From the NCBI GenBank assembly GCA_014529385.2, contig CM043942.1:32333469-32397468 (forward strand): a DNA stretch of 64,000 bases. The letters are read 5' to 3'. The stretch is from Adiantum capillus-veneris (lineage: Eukaryota > Streptophyta > Polypodiopsida > Polypodiales > Pteridaceae). Shown here one piece after another: positions 24,466-36,088 of the stretch. Both the position numbers and the translations under genes were made by a program. Position 1 is the stretch's first letter. Each line of letters opens with the position of its first letter. Under the pieces are notes generated by a model, which ran no database searches, was not told where the DNA came from, and saw nothing but the letters and a program-made list of their open reading frames with translations.

Positions 24466-25239
24466 TTGGAAGAGTCGTTCCATATGGCTACCTCCGATAC
24501 CCCCATCACCCACACACACAAAAGCTTTCTTGCGGTGGCAGCTACGCCAAGGAAAGACCCCATTGCCCACCAAGAAGCAAGGATAGTAACCCTAGAGACT
24601 CAGATTCAGGAACTTATTGGGGTGAATGAAAACCTCAAACAATGCTTGCGTAAGCTCAAGGATGCAAAAGAAGTCGCGAGCCAAGATTTGGTTACAAAAG
24701 CACATGAAGTAGAAGCCTCCCTCACCAAGACTATCATGGTGGTCCACAAAGAAGCCCACGAAGCAACACACAAGATTGACACCAAAATACAGGTAGTCCT
24801 ACAAGAAAGCCGACTACAAGAATTTCTCAGCCTCAAGGTCAGTAATGGGGGGCTACCCTCACCATGGTGTTCCCACGAGGACACCCTCGAAGAAGCAATC
24901 ATCAAGCTCTATGAAATTCTCCAGCCAATAAGCATCCAGCCTGAAATTGTCTCTTGGATCAATGACACACATAGGCATGTGCCACCTGAGCATTGTATTC
25001 TCACTTTCAAGGACAAAGAAGAACGGATGAAGCTGCTACAACAATCCCACCTCCTCAAGTGAAAAAATCTTTGGATCACCGAAGAATTGACCACGAATCA
25101 ACTCAAGGTTAAAGCAAGCGAGCTCAAGAAAATGCACGAAGCAGGTAAGCAAGGTAAATTGGAAGTCTATCAAGGTGGTAAAGCCATCATTCAAGAGTTT
25201 CAAACTCCCAAATCAACTCCCTCCTCACATAACCCCCCT
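24466..25239 (+). pseudogene. coiled-coil ORF, possibly LINE ORF1-like
   Basis: An open frame of 198 codons (24466-25062) ends at a TGA, and the same frame continues open to about 25239. The middle (ARIVTLETQIQELIGVNENL, then HEVEASLTKTIMVVHKEAHE) has the heptad pattern of a coiled coil. The C-terminal part shows HCILTFKDKEERMKLLQ and, past the stop, WITEELTTNQLKVKASELKK and GKAIIQEF. That layout (coiled coil, RNA-binding-like fold, basic LKKxHEAxKxGK tail) recalls ORF1 proteins of non-LTR retrotransposons, but I cannot name the family. It sits in the ~1-kb segment that R1 has and R2 lacks. The stop suggests a relic. Confidence 0.45.
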
Positions 25240-26490
25240 TAGGTTTGTGCTCCCCTTCTCTTTTTACCCTTTCGATGGACCCTCAATCCTTAGCTTATAT
25301 GTATCTAAAGGCTCCATGGAATTTAGGGGGGCTTTAGGGCTTGGGTATTTAGGGCTTGGGAAAGATGGTTACACCATGGAATCATGAAGTTTATCATATT
25401 CTTGGTTCAGGGAAATCTCCATAAGAGCAGAAGCTTGTACGGGTCCTACAAGATGGTGAGCGAGTTTTTGCGAGCGATGAGAAAAACAAGCAAATCCCTC
25501 AATAAATTCATTGGTGGCCCTTAGAGAGATTTTCAAAATTGATAAGGAAAAACATTCATAATAAGTGTGATAACAATGTGATGATGCATGGTCGATGGAT
25601 ACATGCATCCCTCGCCACCATGAGCCCAAGAATGTGCAAGCATAGGCATGGCTGCATTGTGGCTCATGCTCAAAAGATGAACAAAGTATCTACAATAGGA
25701 ACTATAATAGCATGATCAAAACAAGTATGAATATACACAACTCTCAAGTGAAAGATAGAGACGAAGTAACTATCACATGTAAACTAATCGCAAGATACCA
25801 TGATGTAGTAGTTGATTTTCTTCATAGCTTGCAACTTCACATCCTTCATTTATTTTCCAATGCTACTTCAAGTGGAAATGGATATTTTCTACTCTCTAGA
25901 AACATCTCTATGTAGTACATCTCCATGGTGCAGCCAACAGGCTGGATATCAATCCCACCAAGTAGATCAACATAGTCAATGAGGTGTTTGCTAGATCAAT
26001 ATAAGATTCTATGCAAAGATCCCTCCCTTTCCAGCCAATTTTCAAAACAAGAAACTATTCAAATTATATGTGTACACATTTACAAAATTGTAAGAAATCT
26101 AACGGCCTTTGAGACATCCACCCATGTGATCACCTCACACCAATCCATAAGAAGCTTGTGTGATCTTCCTGGCCTCCATTAAAGACAACATAGGATTTTT
26201 TTTTTCTATGGTATCATTCTGAAGTGCAATCAAATTCAATTTCTCAAGGGTAGAGCAGCTCTCTTTTCCACAGCCGAACACTCAAAGCAGTTGAAGATCC
26301 TTGTGGTCTTTAGGATGCCCTCACCTCTTTCCGTGTGTAAGTGGCTATCATCCCCTCATCCACACATGGAGCCACCTCGAGTGCTATGTGAAAAGTCACA
26401 AGCTCCAAAGTAGCTTCTTGCCTAGCTATGTATGAATCTTCAGCCAGTGAACCCAACCCAATGTCAGTAGTTTCACCCTCATCAACATGA

Positions 26491-26574
26491 TTAATGGAAT
26501 CATCAAAGTCTGTGGTAATAGACCCAGAGACTTTGATGATTAATGGAATCATCAAAGTCTGTGGTAATAGACCC
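26491..26574. repeat. short tandem duplication
   Basis: GATTAATGGAATCATCAAAG followed by TCTGTGGTAATAGACCC occurs twice, about 47 bp apart. Confidence 0.85.
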
Positions 26575-26752
26575 TAAACTGATTTGATCACACTATAGAG
26601 AGAACCATGAGTCAAGCAAGCCCTTCCCCATTTTTGGGAATCCGGACTAGATAATTAAATGTCCTCATTGTTTCAATATTTAAGTTCTATGTGTATGAGA
26701 CATACGCTTTCAATTGGCCAAGAGAGTGAACACATTAATATAAATAAATTAA

Positions 26753-26884
26753 TGATAAATGTAATAAATTGGACCCATTTTAGCAAATATCCAATTTCCC
26801 CAGCATGCTCGAGCATTTTAGCAATAAATGTAATAAATTGGACCCATTTTAGCAAATATCCAATTTCTCCAGCATGCTCGAGCC
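26753..26884. repeat. 68-bp tandem duplication
   Basis: ATAAATGTAATAAATTGGAC through AGCATGCTCGAGC is repeated with a 68-bp period and one visible difference (CCCC versus CTCC). Confidence 0.9.
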
Positions 26885-28080
26885 TTTTTTCTTCATATAA
26901 GAGGAGTTTTGCACGAGAAGGGATTGACCCCCATTTTACAAATTGGAAAGGGGTTTGTAGATCCATGCAGGGGTTAACCATGCATAGTTGGTGTAACTCC
27001 ACCCAAATGGGTAGATTTTGCCAAACTGCGTTGGTTAAATATTCCATAACACATGCCCAACAATTGTGGACATGGACAACATTGATTACTGCATAGGGAG
27101 CCAGCTTGAAGAGGCGCAGGTTTTGGCCATTTCTAGTTCTATGTACGCTCATCAATGCAGCATATTCTCACCTACATGTCGATTTTGACTTGTATCTTCA
27201 AGTCGGCAGGGCCTCAATGGTTGGTACATGGTAGTTTCCTCACCTATGTTAGTCGATCAGATTGCAAGGGTCGGTTGCGCACACAAAGCCTCACTTAGAC
27301 TCTGCCGAGTTTTTTTAGTGCTCAACATGGGTTGAAAACTAATGTCTCTTGTATGAAACACCTCTAAATGTGATCCAAAATAACCAAGAAGCCAATTTCA
27401 TTTTAAAAAAACAAAAAAATGCCACAAAACCTCACGTTTCTACCGCTGCGAGACGATGGTGCTGCCCAGTGTTGAAACCAGCCCGCGTCGGCGTGGATTG
27501 GTTTCGACCAAGGCCATATGTATAGCTTCATATTGCCTACTAGAACAAAACAAAAATCATGCTTTGTATACGACCTACGTGTATAGAGCACTAAACCTGC
27601 TAGAACCTGTCCGCGCCTGTGCAGAGTGGTTTCAACAGGTTTCACAAGGGCACATGCAATGCAGATAGTTTGAATTCTTGAAAAACTGCAAGAATAAAAA
27701 ACACCAGAAAGGAAATGGAGCCAAGAACAACTGCTCTCGGATAGAATTGCAGTATCCTTGTTAAAATTTTCAGAAATGCTATTCGATGAGAAAGATTAGC
27801 AGAGCCATTGCAGGGGGCTGATTGTAGAAATGAAGGGTGTCATGTGCACATAAGTCAGTGGCTAGCATCCTCAGGTACCAATTCACATGCCCAATTTGCT
27901 CACACAGTGCCCACATTCAACTCGCTATTGCAAACTTCTAGATCATGACCCTGGCAAAATTTCTTGCTATACATGCTGCGATGATGTCGCAACCTAGGGC
28001 ACCAAGGAAAAGTAGCCAGATTTTTACGCACAGAATATAATCAAGCCTGGCCCTTATCCGCTACCCCCACCTCTTCAAAC

Positions 28081-28307
28081 TGTTACCATATACATGTGGT
28101 AGTGATGTGTGTGAACACACTAGGACCGCCGAGGCATTTTTTCCCTCTTTAGGAGGTTTTTTCCCCCGTGCATTGTATATACGCCCATCACTCTAGGGCT
28201 ATCTATCTTTCCATTGCACACTAAGTAACACACTCTCTATTGTGTGCCTTGAGCTTCCTTCATCTTCTCCAAGCTGTGTGTGTTTCTCTGCAACCCTAAT
28301 TCCAACA
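28081..28307 (+). repeat. copia LTR1 (outer 5' LTR)
   Basis: 227 bp from TGTTACCATATACATGTGG to AATTCCAACA, with the inverted ends TGTT/AACA. The left flank ends CAAAC. Confidence 0.95.
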
Positions 28308-28309
28308 AT

Positions 28310-28321
28310 TGGTATCAAAGC
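28310..28321 (+). other. primer binding site for initiator tRNA-Met
   Basis: TGGTATCAAAGC two bases after LTR1 matches the plant copia primer site TGGTATCAGAGC with one change. Confidence 0.92.
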
Positions 28322-28669
28322 AGGTCACGTCCTCCCGGGCTTAGTCGCCAGCTACTCCATCACACGCCTGCTCACTTTCTCCGATTTCAATGAGCTTTGG
28401 CAAGCGTTCACAGGTCGACAAATATTTTGGGCAAGCTCGTAGAGCTTGGTCTGCTCAGAATTTTGATTTGGGCTCATTTCGGCCTCCGTTTCCACTACAG
28501 GCAGTACTGCACAAACTATTTTGTCATTTTGTGCAGAATTTTTGTCAGTGCCGTTTTCTGCATAACAAGTGCCTTATAGTCTTCTACGATTTGTGCTATA
28601 TAGCATAGGTTGTTCCCGCTCCGTTTCTCCTATTTTCGGGCAGTTTTCACATCAAGTGCAGCATTTACC

Positions 28670-29595
28670 ATGGTTGACAACAACAACACAGATGTGTTCA
28701 AGATGTTTTCTGCTGAGGACAGGTTGGATGGGGACAACTACCCTATGTGGGCTTATATGATGCAACATGTTCTTGTGTCAAAGGGTGTCTGGAACATTGT
28801 GCAGGGCATTGATGTACGTCCTATTTCTGAGGATGTAGGCAATGTTGAGGATGTTGCAGGTCTTGCTGCAAGGATTGCAGCTATTAGAGTTGTTTTGCCA
28901 ACGGCAGAACAAGCTCGTTGGGATGTTAAGGATGCGCAGGCTCGTGCATTGATTGCGTTGTCTGTGAAGCGCACCATTGTTCCTCACATCCGTTCAACAA
29001 AATTTGCAAAACAGGCTTGGGATATTCTAGCAGGTCTTTATGCAAGCTGCAATGAGGCTAAAATTGCTTTGCTGCGTAAAGAGCTGGAGTCAAAGATTAT
29101 GCATGAGGAAGATGATATGGAAACTTTCCTTGCTAGTGTCAAGGATATCAATGAGCAACTTATTTGTGTAGGTGAAGTTATTTCAAACAGTTCCTTGAGC
29201 AGACTGTTCTTGATGCCTTACCAGACTCTTACCAGACTTTTGCTAGTACTTGGAGACTTATGACCCAAGGAAATCCAGAAGTTGTCAAGTTTGATGCATT
29301 ATGCACATTGCTGTTGCAAGAGTCACTTTTCAGAAAAAACAAGACTAGACAGCGTGCAGTTGAACAGGCTTTTATTGCTTCTCAAAGAAACGGTAGTAAC
29401 AGCAATGCAGCCACTTCTTATGGTTCTGCTGCGAGTGGCAAAAATTATGTTCCTAATGCTTCTGCTCATCTGGAAAATGATCACTTGATCAAGTCGTGTC
29501 CTAGGTTGAAGGCCAAAGAGGCTAAGAAGAAAGAGGGTGGTTCCACTGCAAATGTTGGTTCCCTACAAATGCAGTCATTGTTGAGTCTTCTGTGA
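28670..29595 (+). pseudogene. copia gag
   Basis: The likely start is the ATG at 28670 (MVDNNNTDVFKMFSAEDRLD), followed by GDNYPMWAYMMQHVLVSKGV, the usual N-terminal gag block of copia elements. Next come RALIALSVKRTIVPHI and MHEEDDMETFLASVKDINEQ. A one-base frameshift near 29185 moves the frame to one reading EQTVLDALPDSYQTFASTW and continuing to 29595. The zinc knuckle is decayed (DHLIKSCPRLK remains, but the first Cys pair is lost). Gag would form the cytoplasmic particle; the shift and lost knuckle mean it is inactive. Confidence 0.88.
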
Positions 29596-31531
29596 AAGGA
29601 GACTGTGTTGCTGATATTGATGCAGAATGGTCTTTTAGCGCGGAGTGCACTTACAATCCTGTTGTCCATGATGCATGCTTGTCAGTTGCTACAGATTCAC
29701 ATGTGTGGTATTTCGACAGTGGTGCTACAAAGCACATTACCTCACATCGTGAATTGTTTACCTCTCTCGAGTCTGTCCCTCATGGGAATTCAGTCGCTTG
29801 TGCCAACAACACCTCTTATCCAGTTCAGGGAGTTGGAAAGATTGTGCTCACTGCTGCTAATGGCAGTTCTTTCACACTTGTTGATGCACTTTATGTACCT
29901 GGGATCAAGAAGAATCTCTTGTCTGTATCCGCACTTGCTAGACTTGGACTTGTAGTCAAATTTGTGGATGAGAGATGTACAGTTTTGGTGATGAAATTAT
30001 TGCATCTGGGCTTTTGTGTCGTGGGCTGTATAAGCTCACTTTGTATGACAAGTGTGGACAAAATTTTGCAAATGTTGTTACAGATTCAACGGCTATTTCA
30101 GATGCAAAACTTTGGCATGCACGTTTTGGTCATATGAATTTTTCCAGTTTGCTGCATTTGCAGAAATCTGATATGGTTGCTTCTTTGCCGCCTCTTGAAG
30201 CACCTATCAAACATGTTTGTGAAGGTTGTATTTTGGGTAAGATGCAACGTTCTAAATTTCCAAAGGATGGTTCAGTTCAGGCCACATGCAGGTCGCAGCT
30301 TGTGCATAGTGATGTTTGTGGGCCCATGCAAACTCCGTCCTTGGGCAATTACCTGTACTTCGTGACTTTCATTGATGATTACTCCAGGCATGCATGGGTA
30401 TTTCCACTTAAAGCGAAGTCCGAAGTTTTTATGTGCTTCAAACAATTTCTGGCTATGGCTGAAAATGTCTCAAAATGTACTATGGGCACCCTCCGTTCCG
30501 ATCGAGGGGGGAAGTATATGTCTCATGAATTTAATGCATTTCTGGCTAGTCGTGGGATAAAACACCAATGTACATTGCCTTATACACCTCAGCAAAATGG
30601 TGTTGCTGAGAGGAAAAACACGTCACTGACGGAAATGGCACGATGTATGGTCAAAATTCAAGCTTTGCCGCATTCTTTTTGGCTTGAGGCCATCATGTGT
30701 GCCACTTATGTACTTAACAGGTGTCCTACGAAAGCTTTGCAGTCTATTACTCCATATGAAGCATGGCATGATAGAAAGCCTTCTATTGAGCACATGCATG
30801 TTTTTGGTTGTTTGGCATACGCTTTGGTGCCACAAGTGCAACGCAAAAAATTGGATGATAAGGCTGTCAAATGTATTTTTTTTGGTTATAGTGCTGAAAG
30901 CACAGGTTACAGGTTGTATCATCCGCAAACAAAACGTATTCTGGTTTCTCAAAATGTAGTGTTTGTGGAAGATTCTGTTCAGCCCTTGCTATCATGTACT
31001 AGAGACAGTAATGTAAGCTCACAGGACATTTATGACACTTTGTTGCCTCTTTTCAGTGGTGGAAATACGAATGTAAGTTCCAATGAGGCAAATGTAGAGC
31101 CTATGAGGGTTTCTGAAAATATTTTAGATCAACCTATTACTGATGCAGATGTACATGATGTACTTGATGAGGAAAGGGCTGAAAATGAGCAGACTAGAGG
31201 TATGCCAAAATGGTTGGTGCATACTTTGCGTGACAGTAAATTGGATGCACCTTTGTCTAGTCATACTCGTTCAGGCTCTCTCCATGCATCTTATACATCA
31301 GATTGTTATGCTTTGGCTGTGTCTAGCTTACATGATGTTGAGGAGCCTCTATCTTTTGATGAAGCACAGAATTCAGGAAATTGGATGGCTGCCATGCAAT
31401 CAGAATATGATGCACTTATAGAAAATGACACATGGACTTCATGTGATTTGCCTCCTGGCAAAGAGGCCATTGGTACGAAGTGGGTTTACAAGTTGAAATG
31501 CAAGCCAGATGGTGAGATCGAATCGCCATAA
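29592..31531 (+). pseudogene. copia pol: protease, integrase, start of RT
   Basis: The protease active site reads WYFDSGATKHIT (Asp codon near 29715). After a frameshift near 29985 a 518-codon frame (29975-31531) follows. It holds the GAG-pre-integrase block LWHARFGHMNFSSLL with CEGCILGKMQRSKF, then the integrase core VHSDVCGPM (Asp), FIDDYSRHAWVFPLK, LRSDRGGKY (Asp) and QQNGVAERKN (Glu), then FGCLAYALVPQ. After an acidic linker RT begins WMAAMQSEYDALIENDTW and GTKWVYKLKCKPDGEIE. A further one-base shift at about 31515 separates it from the rest of RT. The catalytic triads are intact; only the shifts disable it. Confidence 0.92.
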
Positions 31532-32887
31532 GGCTCGACTTGTTGCAAAGGGTTATGCACAACAAAAAGGCATAGATTATGAAGAGACCTTTGCTCCCAC
31601 TTGTCGTATGACTACTGTGTGTTTTCTATGTGCATTGGCAGCTCATTTTGGTTGGGATGTACATCAATCAGACATTGTTACTGCTTTCTTGAATGGTGAC
31701 ATATTTGAGGAAGTTTATGTAATGCAACCTCGTGGTTTTGTCAAGAAAGGACAAGAGAACAAAGTGTGCAAATGTAACAAGGCTTTGTATGGGTTGAAGA
31801 AATCTCCTCGTGCTTGGTATGAGAAAGCTGACACTCATTTGGTCAAACAAGGCTTTCGTAACAGTCCAACAAAAAGCACATTGTATGTAATGCGTGAGGG
31901 TGATGTACTTCTCATTGTGGTTCTTTATGTAGATGATTTGCTGATCACTGGACCAAATGAGAGGCATATTGCTGAATTTAAGGCTGATTTGAATGCTACT
32001 TTCAAGATGAAAGATTTGGGGTTGTTGCATCATTATTTGGGCATACAGTTTAAGCAGTGTGATGGTGGTATTGCCTTGTGTCAGAAATGTTACATAGAGA
32101 CATTGCTATGTAAGTTTGGACTTGAGGATTGCAAACCTATTGCCACTCCCATGGAAACAGGTTTTAAGTTGAGTCTACATGATGCTGGCAATCCTGCTGA
32201 TGTCACTCTTTAACAAACTGCCATTGGCTGCCTCATTTATGTATGCAACACAAGGCCAGATATTCAGTTTGTAGTCTCATAGGTCAGCAGATTTATGCAT
32301 AGCCTAGGGTCTAAGCATTGGCAGGCTGTCAAGAGGATTTTTCTCTACCTTAGTGGCACTTTACATCTTGGCTTGTTTTATCCCAAGGGGGGATTATTGC
32401 CGCCAGATTTACATGCTTTTTCAGAATCAGATTGGGCTGGTTGTTTTGACATGAGAGTGTCCACAAGTGGTTTTTGTTTCATGCTTGGCAGTTCATGTAT
32501 ATCATGGTTGAGCAAGAAGCAACCTAATGTGGCCCTTCGAGTTGTGAAGCTGAGCACAGGGCAGTCTTCACCGCTACGGTTGAGTGTGTATGGCTCAGAG
32601 CTCAGACGCCTTATGGTTGATTTGGGTGTTGGACAGGACACTACCAACACTATTTACATTGACAATCAGAGCGCATTGGCAATTGCAAGGAACCCAACTT
32701 TTCATGCTTGCACAAAGCACATTGAGCTGCATTACCACTATGTCAAGGAGAGGCTCTCAGCAGGAGAGATCAGCTTGGCTTATGTGCCAACGTAGGACAA
32801 CCTTGCAGATCTTTTCACAAAGGCATTGGCTCGTGAGAAGCTCGAAGCTTTCCGCAATGCTTTGGGCTTACTCTCCTTTGTGGACTG
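31509..32887 (+). pseudogene. copia reverse transcriptase and RNase H (first copy)
   Basis: KARLVAKGYAQQKGIDYEET starts the fingers. WDVHQSDIVTAFLNGDI carries a catalytic Asp, ALYGLKKSPRAWYEK follows, and VVLYVDDLLITGP near 31.93 kb is the YVDD catalytic motif. RNase H shows ESDWAGC, SKKQPNVA and YIDNQSALAIARN. Compared with the second copy (34725-35788) it has a stop at 32211, a stop at 32281, a frameshift near 32540 and a stop at 32795. The end is SFVD-stop at 32887, and the polypurine tract before LTR2 is at 32953-32962. Confidence 0.92.
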
Positions 32888-32963
32888 ATCATGTCCTCAG
32901 GGCATGGTACTTCCCTTTACTCATGTGCCAGCTCTCATTCACCGCATCACTCCAGGGGGGATT

Positions 32964-33188
32964 TGTTACCATATACATGTGGTAGTGATGTGTGTGAACA
33001 CACTAGGACCGCCATGGCATTTTTTCCCTCTTTGGGAGGTTTTTTCCCCCGTGCATTGTATATACACCCATCACTCTAGGGCTATCTATATTTCCATTGC
33101 ACACCAAGTAACACACTCTCTATTGTGTGCCTTGAGCTTCCTTTGTCTTCTCCAAGCTGTATGTGTTTCTCTGCAACCCTAATTCCAA
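32964..33188 (+). repeat. copia LTR2
   Basis: Near-identical to LTR1, preceded by the purine tract CCAGGGGGGATT. It ends ATTCCAAC and runs directly into a pol fragment (CCACTTCGAGTTGTGAGG) with no primer site or target duplication, which marks a recombination junction. Confidence 0.93.
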
Positions 33189-33538
33189 CCACTTCGAGTT
33201 GTGAGGATGAGTACAGGGAATTCTTCACAGCTACGGTTGAGTGTGTATGGCTCAGACGCCTTATGACTTATTTGGGTGTTGGACAGGACACTACCAACAC
33301 TATTTACACTGACAGTCAGAGCGCATTGGCAGTTGCAAGGAACCCAGTTTTTCATGCTCACACAAAGCACATTGAGGTGCATTACCACTATGTCAGGGAG
33401 AGGCTCTCAGCAGGAGAGATCAGCTTGGCTTATGTGCCAACACAGGACAACCTTGTAGATCTTTTCACAAAGGCATTGTCTCGTGAGAAGGTCGAAGCTT
33501 TCTGCAAAGCTTTGGGCTTACTTCCCTTTGTGGACTGA
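33186..33538 (+). pseudogene. copia RNase H tail fragment
   Basis: The last ~117 codons of pol: TSSCEDEYREF, then WLRRLMTYLGVGQDTTNTIY, TDSQSALAVARNP, HAHTKHIEVHYHYVRERLS, and the terminal LPFVD-stop. It begins mid-domain at the LTR2 junction, so it cannot fold into a full RNase H. Confidence 0.92.
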
Positions 33539-33613
33539 TCATGTCCTCAGGGCATAGCACTTTCCTTTACTCATGTGCCAGCTCTCGTTCATCGCATCAC
33601 TCTAGGGGGGATT

Positions 33614-33840
33614 TGCTACCATATGCATGTGGTAGTGTTGTGTGTGAACACACTAGGACCGTCGGGGCATTTTTTCCCTCTTTAGGAGGTTTTTTCCCCC
33701 GTGCATTGTATAGACACCCATCACTCTAGGGCTATCTATCTTTCCATTGCACACCAAGTAACACACTCTCTATTGTGTGCCTTGAGCTTCCTTCGTCTTC
33801 TCCAAGCTGTGTGTGTTTCTCTGCAACCCTACTTCCAACA
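33614..33840 (+). repeat. copia LTR3
   Basis: 227 bp, starting TGCTACCATATGCATGTGG and ending CTTCCAACA. It is preceded by a decayed purine tract (CTAGGGGGGATT) and is more diverged at its start than the other copies. Confidence 0.92.
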
Positions 33841-33841
33841 C

Positions 33842-34235
33842 ATTCGCGCCGAGATTTTTGTTGCAAGTCGACCTACATCACAGCTATGCATTATGCCTCT
33901 CCATACCCAAAATGGAGCAACACTTATGAAATCCGCCCAGGCGCACCTTAAAGGTGCTTAATATGGCCCCTTTACCCTAAGGGTTTTCTTTCTTTGTCAA
34001 AAGAATGTGTATGATGTGTCCGTGTTTGCTTTCCATATTGACAATGCTCACAAAAGGGAAAATCAGAAAATGACAAAGACGGTAAGTAGCCCAAACGAGA
34101 GAGTGTCTCCATTCCCTTCTTTGACAAATGTCCTAACCGGCTATGCCACAAAGCAATCGTTGGCAGATCGGTTACAGAAAGAACATTGTTTTTATCAGAT
34201 ACATAAAGAGGATAAAGTGAACCAACTTAAAGAGT
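33842..34235 (-). pseudogene. GAG-pre-integrase fragment of a different copia family
   Basis: On the minus strand: ALWHSRLGHLSKKGMETLSR, then LGYLPSLSFSDFPFCEHCQY and GKQTRTHHTHSFDKERKPL. This is the conserved His/Cys block that precedes copia integrase. The wording differs from the host copia (LWHARFGHMNFSS), and it lies on the opposite strand, so it is a separate insertion or captured fragment. It breaks off within a decayed region near 33842, next to the end of LTR3. Confidence 0.85.
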
Positions 34236-34569
34236 AGTTGCAGGGCCAGCAACTATTCACGTTCATAGCCATTACCTCCTCACGACTCCCCTGGTGGACT
34301 TTCCGGACTCACCGCCTCACGCTCCCAGCTATAGCCACGTGGCATCGTCTGAAAAGGCTTCTCTATGATAAAGTAAATAGATTCTTAGAAGCCTTATTGG
34401 CTAGAGTGTCACCTTGGCACTAGATCAATCGGCTCCTTCTTCATGGTTAGGCACATTTCCATGGTAGATTTTGTTGCCAAAGCATTGGGGGTTGAACTTT
34501 TCCCATAGAATCATAAAATTTTCTCATAGAATCTTGGGTTTGCTATTGGTCTCATGATTGCCACAAGGG

Positions 34570-34571
<2 letters not shown>
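34236..34571. other. unassigned sequence inside the copia composite
   Basis: No domain recognised. It lies between the opposite-strand copia fragment and the CT tract. Confidence 0.4.

Positions 34572-34655
<84 letters not shown>
34572..34655. repeat. (CT)n microsatellite
   Basis: About 84 bp of uninterrupted CT dinucleotides, about 70 bp before the second RT fragment begins. Confidence 0.98.
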
Positions 34656-34656
<1 letters not shown>

Positions 34657-34724
34657 CCACACTGTGCATGAATTTTTTTATTTCGCAAACATACACAATT
34701 AATCCCTTGAAAGATATCATTAGT

Positions 34725-35788
34725 AGGAACTTTGACACTCATTTGGTTAAACGAGGCTTTCGTAACAGTCCAACAAAAAGCACATTGTATGTAAAGCGTG
34801 AGGGTGATGTACTTCTCGTTGTGGTTCTTTATGTAGATGATTTGCTGATCACTGGACCAAATGAGAGGCATATTGCTGAATTTAAGGCTGATTTGAATGC
34901 TACTTTCAAGATGAAAGATTTGGGACTATTGCATCATTACTTGGGTATACAGTTTAAGCAGTGTGATGGTGGTATTGCCTTGTGTTAGAAAAGTTACATA
35001 GAGACATTGCTATGTAAGTTTGGACTTGAGGATTGCAAACCTATTGCCACTCCCATGGAAACAAGTTTGAAGTTGATTCTACATGATGCTGACGATCCTG
35101 CTGATGTCACTCTTTACAAAACTGTTGTTGGCTGCCTCATTTATGTATGCAACATGAGGCCAGATATTCAGTTTGCAGTCTCACAGGTCAGCAGATTTAT
35201 GCATAGCCCAGGGTCTAAGCATTGGCAGGTTGTCAAGAGGATTTTCCGCTACCTTAGTGGCACTTTACATCTTGGCTTGTTTTATCCCAAGGGGGGATCA
35301 TTGCCGCCAGATTTACATGCTTTTTCAGACTCAGATTGGGCTGGTTGTTTTGACACACGAGTGTCCACAAGTGGTTTTTGTTTCATGCTTGGCAGTTCAG
35401 GTATATCATGGTTGAGCAAGAATCAACCTACTGTGGCCACTTCGAGTTGTGAGGCTGAGTACATGGCAGTCTTCACAGCTACGGTTGAGTGTGTATGGCT
35501 CAGACTCCTTATGGCTGATTTGGGTGTTGGACAGGACACTGCCAACACTATCTACACTGACAGTCAGAGCGCATTGGCAGTTGCGAGGAACCCAGTTTTT
35601 CATGCTCGCACAAAGCACATTGAGGTGCATTACCACTATGTCAGGGAGAGGCTCTCAGTAGGAGAGATCAGCTTGGCTTATGTGCCAACACAGGACAACC
35701 TTGCAGATCTTTTCACAAAGGCATTGTCTCGTGAGAAGCTTGAAGCTTTTCGTAAAGCTTTGGGCTTACTCCCCTTTGTAGACTGATC
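34725..35788 (+). pseudogene. copia RT/RNase H fragment (second copy)
   Basis: It starts mid-RT (DTHLVKRGFRNSPTKSTLYV), keeps VVLYVDDLLITGP, has one TAG at 34987, and is then open for 259 codons (35007-35786). RNase H is complete here: DSDWAGCFDTRVSTSGFCF (Asp), ATSSCEAEYMAVF (Glu) and YTDSQSALAVARNP (Asp), ending LPFVD-stop. It preserves the sense codons that the first copy has lost, so it is the better template for the family consensus. It lacks the RT fingers, so it is a fragment. A purine tract and LTR4 follow. Confidence 0.92.
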
Positions 35789-35861
35789 CTGTCCTCAGGG
35801 CATGGCACTTCCCTTTACTCATGTGCCAACTCTCGTTCACCGCATCACTCCAGGGGGGATT

Positions 35862-36088
35862 TGTTACCATATACATGTGGTAGTGATGTGTGTGAACACA
35901 CTAGGACCGTCGGGGCATTTTTTCCCTCTTTAGGAGGTTTTTTCCCCCGTGCATTGTATATACACCCATCACTCTAGGGCTATCTATCTTTCCATTGCAC
36001 ACTAAGTAACACACTCTCTATTGTGTGCCTTGAGCTTCCTTCATCTTCTCCAAGTTGTGTGTGTTTCTCTGCAACCCTAATTCCAACA
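35862..36088 (+). repeat. copia LTR4 (outer 3' LTR)
   Basis: 227 bp from TGTTACCATATACATG to AATTCCAACA, followed by CAAAC, which matches the base quintet before LTR1. Confidence 0.95.

Larger units (their letters stand above)
22610..25438 (+). repeat. dispersed repeat R1, candidate 5' LTR
   Basis: Homologous in the same orientation to R2 (38446-41625). Both begin near GTCATGAAAATTAA and share an AAATAAAAGAGAACAAGA stretch, a purine/pyrimidine-rich middle, a long CT tract and a tail with TGGAATCATGAAGTT and TCTTGGTTCA. The homology fades just after ATCTCCA(T/C)AAGAGCA. R1 is longer because of tandem duplications (22981-23600) and about 1 kb of extra sequence after the CT tract. The likeliest reading is a pair of LTRs with gypsy relics between them (integrase at 37-38 kb lies just upstream of R2), but target duplications and a primer site were not confirmed. 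Confidence 0.6.
25440..28075. other. no recognisable gene
   Basis: Between R1 and the copia composite I see no domain. Two local tandem duplications occur (26491-26574 and 26753-26884), and a T run lies near 26191-26200. If R1 and R2 are LTRs, the gag-RT part of that element should lie here but is not recognisable. Confidence 0.4.
28081..36088 (+). mobile_element. Ty1/copia composite element with four LTR copies
   Basis: Order: LTR1 (28081-28307), primer site, gag, pol, LTR2 (32964-33188), a pol tail fragment, LTR3 (33614-33840), 0.9 kb of unrelated sequence with an opposite-strand copia fragment and a CT tract, a second RT/RNase H fragment, LTR4 (35862-36088). Only the outermost ends carry a matching 5-bp target duplication, CAAAC (28076-28080 and 36089-36093). 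So the whole block descends from one insertion that was later expanded by recombination between related copies and by insertion. Confidence 0.85.

Noticed and set aside
25320-25365. Telomere-like TTTAGGG runs
   Set aside because: Only a few irregular TTTAGGG units within G-rich sequence; not a telomeric array.
27450-27650. Short inverted repeat around GTTGAAACC
   Set aside because: Only about 9-10 bases match and the rest is unrelated; likely chance.
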